DNA of 64,000 bases, taken from Diogma glabrata (Eukaryota > Arthropoda > Insecta > Diptera > Cylindrotomidae). Shown here one piece after another: positions 36,114 through 48,060 of the stretch. Below the pieces are notes generated by a model. That model saw only the letters and a list, made by a program, of their open reading frames with translations, was not told the origin of the DNA and did not search any database. The position numbers were made by a program, and so were the translations under genes. Position 1 is the first letter of the stretch; each line of letters opens with the position of its first letter. The stretch lies in contig OY856187.1 in assembly GCA_963693315.1 (NCBI GenBank), positions 393,930,820 through 393,994,819 of the forward strand. The letters are read 5' to 3'.

Positions 36114-36976
36114 TCAGCGGCACGATCTGTGAACAACAGGTACAGACAGCGGGTGATAATAGTAAAATCGTTATTTAAACACATCTCTGTCAGCCGCTCT
36201 ATTCTGAAGATGAACGCTTCAACATCCAGACCATCGGGTCTGCCTGAGAACGTTACGTTCCAATTTCTAACTGTGGTAGAGTGCTGATCGAGATGTGTTC
36301 GTATTCTAGCTGGAGCAAGAGCAGGATGAGGTTCAGCAAACATTGGTGGTACTGGTACATTAGTTTGTACAAACGCATTTACTGGCGTATAATTTGAATG
36401 AACCGATTGATGTCTCGGGGTGGTGGGCGAGATTACATTATGCGCTAGGGGTAGTAACACTTCGGGTGCTGGAGCACGCGATTGCATCATTGAGTGATTA
36501 ATTCTCGAAATTTCCTGATCGATGTGAGCATTTACTGCTTCCTGAAAACCTTGATCTTCCGCTGCAGCGGCACCATATATGGGAGATCGTTGAGCTATAT
36601 TCACTCGCACTTCATCGGCGAGTCGAGATGGTGGAAGACGGTTTGCCAAAGGCGTGGACGAGGGCTGATTTCCGGTACTGGAACGACGTTGCCAACCTGC
36701 GGTAACAGATCGAGTCACAGGTCGCGGTGGGGGTGGCACTATTGTATAATTATTCTTATCTATCCCTCGAGGCAACCTCTGTAATTCTGCACGCTCACAA
36801 GCGGCTCGACAAATTGGGCAGGTGTGATTCTGCAACAACCAGTCGTTGAGGCAGATGTCATGAAAGAGATGGTTACACCGAGTGAGAAGTTTTACGTCGG
36901 CCGGCACTATTTCGTGTTGACAAACAGCACAAGAGCTGGACCTATCCAGAACGTCCATCTTATCAGTGGCAGACAT
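36044..36976 (-). CDS. Gag N-terminal part with a RING-H2 finger
   Basis: Starts at ATG 36,976 and covers 310 codons. Residues 16-56 form a complete C3H2C3 RING-H2 finger: C16, C19, C34, H36, H39, C42, C53, C56, with the classic CNHLFH and CPIC words. After a disordered serine/proline/arginine-rich stretch (about 60-235), a capsid-type retrotransposon Gag region begins (WNVTFSGRPDGLDVEAFIF..RIERLTE..AADWFW). RING-H2 domains usually act as ubiquitin E3 ligases, and a RING at the head of Gag is not a standard Gypsy feature. The frame is interrupted: it runs on to a stop at 36,044, but the matching capsid sequence continues in the -1 frame from about 36,100, in a region without a canonical slippery heptamer. 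I read this as a 1-base lesion near ATATTTC. Confidence 0.8.
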   Translation of the reverse strand: MSATDKMDVLDRSSSCAVCQHEIVPADVKLLTRCNHLFHDICLNDWLLQNHTCPICRAACERAELQRLPRGIDKNNYTIVPPPPRPVTRSVTAGWQRRSSTGNQPSSTPLANRLPPSRLADEVRVNIAQRSPIYGAAAAEDQGFQEAVNAHIDQEISRINHSMMQSRAPAPEVLLPLAHNVISPTTPRHQSVHSNYTPVNAFVQTNVPVPPMFAEPHPALAPARIRTHLDQHSTTVRNWNVTFSGRPDGLDVEAFIFRIERLTEMCLNNDFTIITRCLYLLFTDRAADWFWRYFARTDSLFGLTYVMLFE

Positions 36977-39453
36977 TATGAATACTCAAACCGCCGCACA
37001 GGACCAGATCAATAAATGCACGTATATGGAGAGCGAAACGAAAATTATTACACTATCGATGTGAACGTTGAATCCAAATAAACAATTCAATTATCAACAG
37101 AAAAGATTATTTTATTCCAATATTTGAGTACTATGAATATATTTTAAAGCAGAATTTTAAAAAAAAAATTATATGGAAATTTAGCGATTCAAACCTCAAA
37201 CAGCTACGCAATGTCTGACCAATTCGTCAATTATATTAAATAAGATTTATTATTGTCTTGATATTATTTCACTACTATTTACAATTGTTTTCCAAGATGC
37301 TGATATATGAACAGAACAATAAAAAATAAACGGTGAGATTCGAGAGAAAATAAGTAGACTACAAATATGGCAGAAGATGGCAATTACGAAAATACTACTG
37401 TGTTTTGTATCTGACTTGACTAAACAAGGTAAAAATTGTACTGTGAGAGAAAACAAGTATACTAAAATATGGCAGAAGATGACAATTATATGAACTTTCC
37501 AGACCCAATTCCGGGCAGATCTGGGGGTTCCCGAGTCGCGGAAACAAGTGATGTGCAATTACCGTTGAGGTAATAATACAAAAAAAAAATAGTCAGTATT
37601 ACGCCACTGGTAAGGCAAGACTAATCTTAAAACTAACAATAGCAAATTATAACTAACATGCAATAAAAAAATTTTGAGACTTAATACTACTTTACTTAAT
37701 AATTTTTCTTTTTTTTTTTTTTTTTTTTTTTATTTATTTATTTTGAAGGGATCAAAAGAAACTTAGCCGTATTCCCAATTCTGGAATTTATAAATTTGGG
37801 GTAGTATAAAATTAGAGGAGTCAAACAAAAACTCACGGTTTGGATGCCGAAGTGTGCCACCCAATAAAAAAACAACCCTAATACCATAAGCTAATATTAA
37901 GGACACACCCGGAACTTTAAGGGTCAATTTGATCCCTTCAAGAATTCTTCGTAAGATTAATCTTGGCTGCTGACTCTCTTGATGATAAATTTTGTGTTAT
38001 ATTTTTTTGTTGTTTCTTGATTGTCTCCCAATTTTACTTTATAAGTTGACTTTTTAAAATTTTTCTTGATTTCAAAATATTTCTTGACTTTGAAATATAA
38101 CTTGACTTTTAAATTACGCTTAATTTTTAAATTTTTCTTGGCTATTAGTTCCTAAAAACGGAGAAAGAAAAGAATTAGCATCTAAAAATATCAGCCGTTT
38201 TATCTTAATATCTATATAAGAATTTTTTTATTTTGTTTTTTTTTTTTTTTTTTTTTTATTTATTTCTTTCCAAATATTTATTTACTTATTTATTCAAATA
38301 TTTATTTATTCAAATATTTATTTATTTTTTTAATAAATAATTATTTAATTATCTTTCTTAATAAATATTTATTTATCAATTTATTTATTTATCTATTTTT
38401 TTAATAAATATTTATTTATCGACGACGGACGGACGGACCAATCACGGGGGGAGTTCATCACACCCGGGGTTGAAGGTGGTGACCGCCGATCTTTCTCATT
38501 TTGCTTTGTGGTTTTTTTTTATGTTTTTACTTTGGGACCAATGAAAATTGAAAGTGTTCTACGTTAAAAGGATGGGAAGTGGAAAAGGATAGGGAACAAG
38601 ACGGGATGAATAAGGATGGGAGAAGGGAGGGTGAGACAGGAATAAGGTGGGGTATGTGCTGGTAGTGCCTCACCCAGCTGACGAGTGCTGATGGGATGGT
38701 CAGAAGATAAAATCCCCTGCACCACCATTCTATCAACAACACTCGGCAGCTGCGATCCACGCCACCCACACATACGGTAAGGTGCTGTGGCAGAGGTGGA
38801 CCAGTTACACATCAGCATGACAGCCGAGCGAAATCTTCCCTCGACAGCGGGCCAATGCTGTCTTGGAAGAACTTCCTCGGTATCACCCGATGAGAACCAG
38901 CACACCTCAACCACAGGGAAGCTAGTATTGCCGGGAGGGGTCGCTAACGTTAGGCAATAGTAGCGCAGGTTGGGCTCTGAGGACCCCGCAAACCCGAAGC
39001 CTGACCAGGTGACCAGACTCGGACGAGGTTTGGCGTATACACCAAACCACGTCGTTCTAGGTCTGGCACCTGAGACACCTTCGGCCTTTGAGACGTCTCC
39101 AGAAACCCACCCCGTAACTAGGGTCCGTGGGGTTGTAATGCCCATTGAGAATAATTCCGAAAAATTATTCTCACCCATGCGTTTAAAAAAAAAACAAAAA
39201 AAGGAGAATATTAGCTGGAGGCGTAGGGACGCAACTCCCCATCAAAGTACAGTCTGAGGAATCTCAGACTTCCTTTGCTCCTGCGCGTTTGAAGCAGGGA
39301 ATTGCTTCTACGCCGCCAGAGTCTTTACTATTGTTTTGGTGGAAAAGAAAGTTAATTTTGAAGAAAAATTTTAAAAAAAAAATTTTTCGAATTTTTTGAA
39401 ATTATGGAGGGACTCCTCCAGAGTCCTACATCGCTGTAGGGACCCTTAGAGCA
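36977..39453 (-). other. Long leader between primer site and gag
   Basis: About 2.5 kb. It includes a T-rich/TTTA-rich tract (37,700-38,420) and a strikingly GC-rich island (about 38,420-39,300) containing a minus-strand open frame at 38,564-39,178 (204 codons) of unrecognised kind. A 40-bp word at 37,496-37,535 (CCAGACCCAATTCCGGGCAG then ATCTGGGGGTTCCCGAG) also occurs at 31,424-31,463. The base-composition jump suggests that the island was acquired from elsewhere. Confidence 0.5.
38564..39178 (-). CDS. Unrecognised ORF in the GC-rich leader island
   Basis: An ATG-initiated frame of 204 codons, open on the sense strand of the element. The translation is rich in W, G, P and S with no familiar domain, and its end runs into low-complexity sequence. 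The opposite strand is also partly open, so the openness may reflect GC-rich composition only. It could be an accessory protein, a relic of another element, or non-coding leader RNA. Confidence 0.25.
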   Translation of the reverse strand: MGENNFSELFSMGITTPRTLVTGWVSGDVSKAEGVSGARPRTTWFGVYAKPRPSLVTWSGFGFAGSSEPNLRYYCLTLATPPGNTSFPVVEVCWFSSGDTEEVLPRQHWPAVEGRFRSAVMLMCNWSTSATAPYRMCGWRGSQLPSVVDRMVVQGILSSDHPISTRQLGEALPAHTPPYSCLTLPSPILIHPVLFPILFHFPSF

Positions 39454-39471
39454 GCCCCACGTTGGGCGCCA
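39454..39471 (-). other. Primer-binding site for lysine tRNA
   Basis: On the minus strand, three bases after the LTR end, TGGCGCCCAACGTGGGGC is complementary to the 3' end of insect tRNA-Lys (GCCCCACGTTGGGCGCCA). All 18 positions match the sequence I know for this tRNA. This fixes the element's orientation and the 5' LTR. Confidence 0.9.
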
Positions 39472-39474
39472 ATT

Positions 39475-42400
39475 TGTAATGAAGCGCTTTCTTTTTGGCG
39501 AACCAATAAGAAGGACACAGCAGGAAGCGTACCTAGCGAGATTGATTTTCAAGCCCCAAACTAGCTTCAGACCATGGGAACGATAAAGTAACCCTGCTAC
39601 TTCAGCACAAATACAGACATGTACGCTATTCACGAAAATTTGCAGAAATGGAAAGGAATACAAGTGGAAAAACGAAGACTCTGGCGACCCCATTGGCGAA
39701 AGACCCACGATCAACACGTCCAACCCCTACGTTCACTCACATATGCCCACACACACACACTCCCACACGCACACACACACACACACACGCTCACACATAC
39801 ACACACACACACTCTCACACCCCCTTATCATTATGGCCGTAATAATGAAATAAATTTACTCACCCCATGATTAAACCCCGTCCTCCTATTCGAATTCCAT
39901 CAGCCCTCCATCAGTGATGATTCATCCAACAGAAAATTGACGAATAATCCACTGGTGCGTGAACAATTCAGCAACAATAGCAAATAAGTGGTGTAAATAA
40001 TGAGTTGAAACTCCGATAGTATCAGCAAAAAAATTGTATATGAATAATCAGTTGCAATAACCAAACTTTAGTAAAAATGTTGCGTTGAAAATACGATAAT
40101 ATCAGCAAAAATGGTATATATAAATAATCCGTTGAAATAATCAAACTTTAGTAAAAATGTTGCGTTGAAAATACGATAATATCAGCAAAAATTGTATATA
40201 TATAAATAATCCGTTGAAATAATCAAACTTTGGTAAAAATGTTACGTTGAAAATACGATAGTATCAACAGAAATTGTATGGTGATAATCAGTTGAAATAA
40301 TCAGAATTTGGCAAATATGTTGCGTTGAAAATACAATAATATCAGCATAAATCGTATATAAATAATCCGTTGAAATGATCAGAATTTAGTAAAAATGTTG
40401 CGTGGAAAATACGATAATATCAGCATAAATTGTATATATATAAATAATCCGTTGAAATAATCAAACTTTGGTAAAAATGTTACGTTGAAAATACGATAGT
40501 ATCAACAGAAATTGTATGGTGATAATCAGTTGAAATAATCAGAATTTGGCAAATATGTTGCGTTGAAAATACAATAATATCAGCATAAATCGTATATAAA
40601 TAATCCGTTGAAATGATCAGAATTTAGTAAAAATGTTGCGTGGAAAATACGATAATATCAGCATAAATTGTATATAAATAATCCGTTGAAATAATCAAAC
40701 TTTGGTAAAAATGTTACGTTGAAAATACGATAATATCAGCATAAATCGTATATAAATAATCCGTTGAAATAACCGAAATGTAGAAAAAATGTTGCGTTGA
40801 AAATACGATAATATCAGCAAAAATTGTATATAAATAATCCGTTGAAATAATCAGAATTTGGTAAAAATGTTGCGTTGAAAATACAATAATAACAGCATAA
40901 ATCGTATATAAATAATCCGTTGAAATGATCAGAATTTGGTAAATGTGTTGCGTTGAAAATACGATAATATCAGCAAAAATTGTATATAAATAATCCGTTG
41001 AAATAATCAGAATTTGGTAAAAATGTTGCGTTGAAAATACAATAATAACAGCATAAATCGTATATAAATAATCCGTTGAAATGATCAGAATTTAGTAAAA
41101 ATGTTGCGTAGAAAATACGATAATATCAGCATAAATTGTATATAAATAATCCGTTGAAATAATCAAACTTTGGTAAAAAGGTTACGTTGAAAATACGATA
41201 ATATCAACAGAAATCGTATATAAATTATCCGTTGAAATAATCAGAATTTGGTAAAAATGTTGCGTTGAAAATTCAATAATATCAGCATAAATCGTATATA
41301 AATTATCCGTTGAAATAATCAGAATTTGGTAAAAATGTTGCGTGGAAAATACAATAATATCAGCATAAATCGTATATAAATAATCCGTTAAAATGATCAG
41401 AATTTAGTAAAAATGTTGCGTAGAAAATGCGATAATATCAGCATAAATTGTATATAAATAATCCGTTGACATAACCAAGATTTGGTAAAAATGTTGCGTT
41501 GGAACAAGGTACGGTAAGAACAGCCAAAACTTTGCTACAAATAAGGCGTTGAAGCAAATGGCAGTAGCACCAATTTTATATTAACGATGCGTTGAAACAA
41601 TTTCGCGATTCCGCAATTTATAATATGCATAATTCAATCATTCCGTATACTAAATGTGAACCAAGATGGCCATTTAATATCATAAAAAAAAATATAACCA
41701 CAAATTCAACAAAACGGCATATTCTAGAATCCGTACACTAGAGTGATCGATTGGCGTATGTTCATCATTGTGGATTGTGACCTTCCAATTAATAACACAT
41801 GAATTTATTATCCGAAAAATGGATTTTGATTATATTCAATACAAGTTTAAATTTAAATTCAAAAAAAAAAACAACAGTTTCTTGGATAATTACTTACATT
41901 AGATTGTAATAAATGAATAGCAACAACTAACTGACCTTCCGTATGTTACAAACTTTTAATTGATTGCAATCACAAAACATTTATATAATTTTTTTCTTAT
42001 GGTAATTAATTCTTCTTTTCTTTCTTACGGCACAATTTATTATCCGTAAAAAGAATTTTGATTATATTCAATACAAGTTTAAATTTAAATTTAGAAACAA
42101 AAACAACAGTTTCTTGGATAATTACTTACATTACGTTGTAATAAATAAATAGCAACAACTAACTGACCTTCCGTTTGTTACAAATTTTTAATTGATTGCA
42201 ATCACAAACATTTATATAATTTTTTTCTTATGGAAATTAATTCTTTTTTTGTTACTTTCGTACGGCACAAACAGATAATATTTTTTTTCTTTGATAACTT
42301 TACACTCACAATTTTTTTGTTTTAATTGGACACGTACATTTTGACTAAATAAATTAAATAAATTACGCTTATATCAATTAAGCTAATACTAGATTTTATC

Positions 42401-43414
42401 ACTTAATTTTTTTAAAAAAAATCGATTTAAATAGCGCACCGGACATGCAATCATAATCTGGATGAAATTTTTATATCCATCGACTGAATGCCACGAGAGA
42501 TGTCAAACAACTCACAATGTAATAATGAGAGTCTTCGTCTCCGTCGAAATTAAACTAAGAGACCAATAGACGTACAGTGGCCTAATATATAGCAAAATTT
42601 TTGTCTCGAAAAAACTCGAATACGATGTTTTGGAAATTAATTTCCATCAAGTTTCAATTGTTGGGAATTTTTCAAAATTATACTAAACCGTTCGTTATTT
42701 GATACTATTGCACAACGACAAGGTTGTAACACAAAATATTTCCGACCCATCAACAACATTCACCATTGAATTCAAAATGAATCAAATGCAAGTTCAATTG
42801 GTGTTATGGCGTTTAGATACTGCAAACTACAATACAAAATCACATTATAGTGAAACGGAAAAATTATTTTGAAAGAAAATAAGACAATAGAATGTTTAAC
42901 AAAAACGAGATATTAAATCTTTGAATGTTGATGACTGAAAAAAAATACGCACAGCCGACTTAGGGTTTAAAAAAAATTAATTGTTCAATTACGGTTGATG
43001 TTAGAGAATTCAAACTTTTAGTAGTTTATTGAATGTAACCATAGCTCGCGTCAATTTTAGGGTGTTGTAAAATTAAATTCTGATTAAAGTTTAGCGGTTA
43101 TACGGATGATGATTAAAGAAAATTATCAATTAATTCAAATTAACCAATACTATATTATATTAATGAATAAATAAATCAGGGTAATTAGTGCCATTTTCCC
43201 TCTCCTATACGTCCGTCCACCTATTGCAGATTTAGTCAGATTTTAAGAAATATAAGGAAACTATGGGTTAAGGAAACTACATGAAATATGACTATTGATG
43301 ACGAAGGGATGAGAATCTATTACAAGTGGTACAGATTAATATAAGGAACAACAACTAAGGAAACTGCGACTGTAATACACTGCGTTCTGACATTATGCCA
43401 GACTATCCATTACA
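39475..43414 (-). repeat. 5' LTR (3,940 bp)
   Basis: Matches the other LTR base for base in every stretch I compared, except one A-run. Being the 5' LTR of a minus-strand element, it should hold the promoter. I could not assign a TATA box with confidence in such AT-rich DNA. Confidence 0.9.
39995..41502. repeat. 78-bp minisatellite in the 5' LTR
   Basis: The same unit order and variants as in the other LTR, as expected if both were copied from one template during reverse transcription. Confidence 0.9.
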
Positions 43415-43832
43415 ACTTGCGCCCATACTATTTAATTTGGCGCTGGAGTACGCGATAAGAAAAAGCCGAATTGAGACACAAAACTGCATATATAACAAAT
43501 CTAGTCAAGTTCTTGGCTACGCAGATGATAATGTACTTCTCAGACGTAGAACAAGCAATATTAAGGATAGTCTCTCTCAGCTTGAAAGAAATGCTAAACG
43601 GCTTGGATTATGCATCAACACCGGCAAAACTAAAGTGTTAACAACATCTAAGAACATACCTCCCGGAAATCTGGATACTGGCGACTATGAAGTAGAACGC
43701 GTGGAAAACTTCAAAAACCTCGGGTTTGTAATAACATCGTCAAATGACATGCAGGCAGATTTCAAAGTCCGTGTCTCTGCCGCATACAGAGTTTTTTACG
43801 CATACTCAAAACTTCGCCTACAGATGGGATAA
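43415..43832 (+). pseudogene. LINE ORF2, 3' part: RT palm with YADD
   Basis: Resumes the RT exactly where it stopped at 27,214: the upstream part ends in QGD and the downstream part continues with LAPILFNLALEYAIR, with ACTT (27,211-27,214 and 43,415-43,418) present on both sides of the insert. The catalytic motif GYADDNVLL lies near 43,520, followed by a thumb-like region to a stop at 43,830. Compared with complete LINEs, the C-terminal several hundred residues are missing, so the element was truncated or decayed as well as interrupted. Confidence 0.85.
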
Positions 43833-44604
43833 TAACAGGCGAATACAATAATAACATTATTTTACACTGGTAAAAATGCGATATATAATTGTTTATTTTT
43901 AACACAGTCAAATTTAGATATGTCGTTTTGTAAGTTTTTAGTAGATGAATTTGACAATATGAATAATGAAAATAGTTCATATATTTTCTCTAAAAACTTT
44001 TACGGATATTACAGATATTATTTTTACCGACTGGAAGTCATCGTTTAAAGTATAAATTTAAAAAATTGTAGGTAAAGTTTCAATTAAAAACAAATAAAAA
44101 TAAATTTTTTAATAAAATTTATTTATTTATTTAATAAATTTTTTTTATTTTTTTTTTCCGAAAGAACTCAGAGAATATATTTTATATCTGATAGTTAATT
44201 ATCGGAGGAAAAAATTATACGATATATCAGATACAAACTTTATTTTATCGCTCCGATTTCTCCGATATAGAAAAAAATCACACTCATTATTAGTTTAATT
44301 AATTAATTACACACAATTGATATAATGATTAGTTTCGATTCGATTCGAAATTCAATCTCAAATATTCAATCAAATATCCCATCCTTTAAATAATCACCAC
44401 CTGTAGGCAACCACCGTAACTTATTTACTTTCAGTCCTAGTGACTGAAAACATTTTCAGTCACTACTTAGAAAAAGTTTCCTTTTAACATAGGTTTTACA
44501 ATATATTAAAATGACATTTTAAGTTCAAAACAAACCGTCTTAACAAACCGTTCAGTCACGCAAAAAGAGACGTTTTCACCACTTGTATAAAAATCTACTA
44601 ATTT

Positions 44605-45001
44605 CAATTTAGGAGTAAGAACGATATTTTATTATTTTCACTCCTGTATTTGGCAGTGTTATATTATTTTTAAGCTACTCGCTCTGAGAGAACGAAGTAA
44701 AGGAGTGATGTAAGGATCGTTTTAAACTCTGTTATTTTCAAATGTATTAATATTAAGGAAAAAATTAAAGTCAAAAAATTTGGAAAGTTGCGCTAATTAG
44801 AGAGAATTTCCTTAATTACTTGAGCATAAAAACTTATTCTGACGGAAGTATAAGCTTTTTTGCCATCGTTCATACTGTAATGAAATTTAGCTCTAACGGT
44901 TCGGAAAAAATTTGAACTAAATTAAAAAATTTTTTTAATGTTTTAAGCTTTTAACCATTTTATTATAAAATGAAGGAAAAATACCAAACATTGATTTTTG
45001 A
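44605..45001 (+). repeat. Dispersed repeat, copy 2 (~397 bp)
   Basis: Same orientation as and collinear with 20,325-20,720. It ends about 130 bp before the TIR-bounded unit that begins at 45,137. Confidence 0.7.
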
Positions 45002-45654
45002 AACATTTTTGTATGGCCAGCCTGGCAGCGTTTGATATGATTCCTTGACCTGAAATTCAGTGTTTCAATCGTATAGAAGAAATCAGTAACCAAAAAAAAA
45101 CATATTTAAATACGAAGCAACAAAGTTTTGATAGTAGGGTAAAGTGGGGCATTTTCGTCATCGGGGCACATTTGTCAAACGTCCCTAAACCCATGATTCT
45201 CATTTAAAAAATCTACCAAAAATAAATCCCGTTACTTGCTAACAATTCCGTTTATATCTGAAGTTTGGTATTATTTCCTTGACAATTAACAATATTACAC
45301 GGGTTTTTGTGTTTTTGTGTTTTGTTCTGTAAGTTTCTAATTTTTTTTCGTAAGGTTTTGAGGCTTTTTATAGTTAAGTTAGTTAAAGTGAATTAAATGA
45401 AACAGTTTAACTGTTAAATTATGTGTGAAGTGCATTAAGTAAAATTAAATAAAAAACCAAAGCTAGTGACATATTTAATTTTGTTTCATTGAGACTTGGG
45501 GCACTTTCGTCACATGAATGTGGGGTACTTTCGTCTCTGACGAATCTGCCCCATTGTGACAAATGATTATTGTGATTACTTTTGTGTGTGATTCCTAGAC
45601 AAGTAACACAGGTTGTTTGGTGATGAAAGTGAATTGTTGATTGGTGATGAAGAT

Positions 45655-46755
45655 GAAGAATCGCTGAACAAAAAGAAAAGCCGGTTGATATGATCAAAAT
45701 AATCGTAGTTAGAGGTAACCTTTTTTAACTGTAAAATGTAACCTTTTATAACTACAAAAGGTAATCTTTTTTAACTATAAAAGGTAACCTTTTTTAACTA
45801 CAAAAGGTGACCTTTTTTAACTTAAAAAGGTGACCTTTTTTAACTTAAAAAGGTAACCTTTTTTAGACACAAAAGGTGACTTTTTTTTAACTACAAAAGG
45901 TAACCTTTTTTAACTACAAAAGGTGACCTTTTTTAACTACAAAAGGTAACCTTTTTTAACTACAAAAGGTGATCTTTTTTAACTACAAAAGGTAACCTTT
46001 TTTAACTACAAAAGGTGACCTTTTTCAACTACAAAGATGATCTAGACTTTTTAACTACAAAAGGTGACCTTTTTTAATTACAAAAGGTGATCTTTTTTAA
46101 CTACAAAAGGTAACCTTTTTTAACTACAAAAGGTGACCTTTTTTAACTACAAAAGGTAACCTTTTTTAACTTTAATTTTGTAGTTGAAAAAGGTCACCTT
46201 TTGGATTTAAAAAAGGTTACCTTTTGTAGTTAAAAAAGATCACCTTTTGTAGTTAAAAAAGGTCACCTTTTGTAGTTAAAAAAGGTCACCTTTTGTAGTT
46301 AAAAAAGGTCACCTTTTGTAGTTAAAAAAGGTCACCTTTTGTAATTAAAAAAAGTCACCTTTTGTAGTTGAAAAAGGTCACCTTTTGTAGTTAAAAAAGG
46401 TTACCTTTTGTAGTTAAAAAAGATCACCTTTTGTAGTTAAAAAAGGTCACCTTTTGTAGTTAAAAAAGGTCACCTTTTGTAGTTGAAAAAGGTCACCTTT
46501 TGTAGTTAAAAAAGGTTACCTTTTGTAGTTAAAAAAGGTTACCTTTTGTAGTTAAAAAAAGTCACCTTTTGTGTCTAAAAAAGGTTACCTTTTTAAGTTA
46601 AAAAAGGTCACCTTTTGTAGTTATTTTTTTGGTTATTTGGTTATTTGTAAGGTTATTTTTGTAGTCACATTTTACAGTTAAAAAAGGTTACCTCTAACTA
46701 CGATTATTTTGATCTTATCAACCGGCTTTTCTTTTTGTTCAGCGATTCTTCAACT
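45655..46755. repeat. 1.1-kb palindrome of a 22-bp tandem repeat
   Basis: About 20 units of TTTTTTAACTACAAAAGGTGACC or ..GGTAACC run to about 46,170. The same repeat then continues in inverted orientation to about 46,690. The unique outer sequence is mirrored too: GAAGAATCGCTGAACAAAAA at 45,655 pairs with the inverse ending near 46,755. Each unit is itself partly palindromic (AAGGTNACCTT). Confidence 0.85.
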
Positions 46756-47289
46756 TTTATTTACTACAAATTTTTGTATTTTACAAAATAACTACAAATT
46801 TTTGATTTTTATTAACTACAAAAGGTTACCTTTTTTAACTAAAAAAAGCAACCTTTTTTAACTACAAAAGGTGACCTTTTTTAACTTCAAGTAAACGACA
46901 TGGTTATGCTGTTTTCTTGATGTGACGAAAGTACCCCATACAATGACAAAAGTACCCCAGCATGGGGCACATTCGTCAATTTGTAGTCTACCTGGCAAAT
47001 TAAAAAAAACACCTGTTTAAAATAATTGGCAAGATCTTGGATCTAGTAATCTAGTAATCTTGGTTTGGATCTAGTAATCTAGTAATCTTAGTAATCTTGG
47101 ATCTAGTAATGAATAGCCCTCTCTAGCCCAAACACTATGGTTTGTTTATCGAAATGCACTAAAAATAGTTTATCAACTGAAGTTCATCTGGTGGTCTGGA
47201 CTCTGGATTCAGGGAACCGCTTGCGCTTGTCTTTCCTTCTACTCAACACAAATTTTCGTGTTCTGATCTTAAGGTTCTCAGAAAAACAT

Positions 47290-48060
47290 TTTTACGCATT
47301 TATATAGCAAGTCGTTTGAACTCTGCTACTGCCCTTGGGCGGTACCACAAATCTTCATGTGTTGGGTTGGTTAAATTATCAGGACAATTGAATAGGTGAT
47401 CTACATCGTGCGGTGTGCCCTCACATGCGGGACACTTGTCAATAGTTTCAGGAACAACTCTACTCATGTAGTTGTTTAGGATGCGTGACCAACCGGATCT
47501 TAGTTGGGATCGGAACGATCTGGTGCTGCGAGGTAGCTGGACCTCATTGTTGTTGTTGTTGTTGCAGCGACGAGTTGTGCTATTCTTCTGGCTCCAAGTC
47601 CAGATTCAGGAACTCTGCTACTGCCCTTGGGCGGTACCACAGATCTTCCTTCGTCAGGTCGGTTGGTTTCTCTGGACAATTGAAAAGGTGGTTAGCATCA
47701 TGTGGCGTGCCCTTACATATGGGATACTTGTCAAAAATTTCCTGGTCAATTCTACTCATGTAGTTATTTAAGATGCGTGACCAACCGGATCTTAACTGCG
47801 CTAGGATGGTTCTGGTGCTGCGTGGCAGTTTTACCTCTTCGGCAGCGACTTGTGATGGTTCGCTATTAAGAACTCGATTCGGGGCGTAGTTCTTTATTGT
47901 GTCTTCAACGGTTTTGGTACGTAGATTTTTCAACCCCCTCTTATACGTAGGCTCGTCGATGTTATTTATGTCTTGATTGTTTTTAACATCATGTAGGAAG
48001 CATTTCGCAGTCCTTATGTCTCTAGGTGGTGTTGTCATGGATAAGGTGTCATTGCAGAGA
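47290..48060 (-). pseudogene. LINE 3'-end remnant (zinc-knuckle tail of RT protein)
   Basis: The minus-strand frame 47,580-48,038 encodes a typical C-terminus of Jockey/R1-type LINE proteins: LPRSTRTILAQLRSGWSRIL, then a CxxC/HxxxC cluster (CKGTPHDANHLFNC) and DLWYRPRAVAEFL. A second diverged copy of the same tail lies at about 47,310-47,540 in the same orientation. Everything upstream of the tail is missing or broken, as in a 5'-truncated insertion. Confidence 0.75.

Larger units (their letters stand above)
27215..43414 (-). mobile_element. 16.2-kb Ty3/Gypsy retrotransposon with giant LTRs
   Basis: Flanked by a 4-bp target duplication ACTT and bounded by TGTAATG..CATTACA. Two direct LTRs (27,215-31,155 and 39,475-43,414) enclose 8.3 kb. 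On the coding (minus) strand the order is 5' LTR, lysine-tRNA primer site, 2.5-kb leader, gag, pol, 0.77-kb 3' region, 3' LTR. No envelope gene. Comparison of the LTRs by eye shows only one difference, a 1-base change in an A-run (9 versus 8 A near 30,155 / 42,414), so insertion was recent. It lies antisense inside a LINE reverse transcriptase. Pol is intact but Gag has a frameshift, so this copy would need trans-supplied Gag unless that shift is an assembly error. No obvious polypurine tract adjoins the 3' LTR. Confidence 0.9.

Noticed and set aside
27215..43414. A 3.94-kb segmental duplication flanking a retrotransposon
   Set aside because: The copies have TG..CA ends, a 4-bp target duplication outside, and a primer-binding site three bases inside. 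They are LTRs of one element.
47472..47771. Plus-strand ORFs of about 95 aa
   Set aside because: Antisense to the LINE tail, whose conserved cysteine motif lies on the minus strand.
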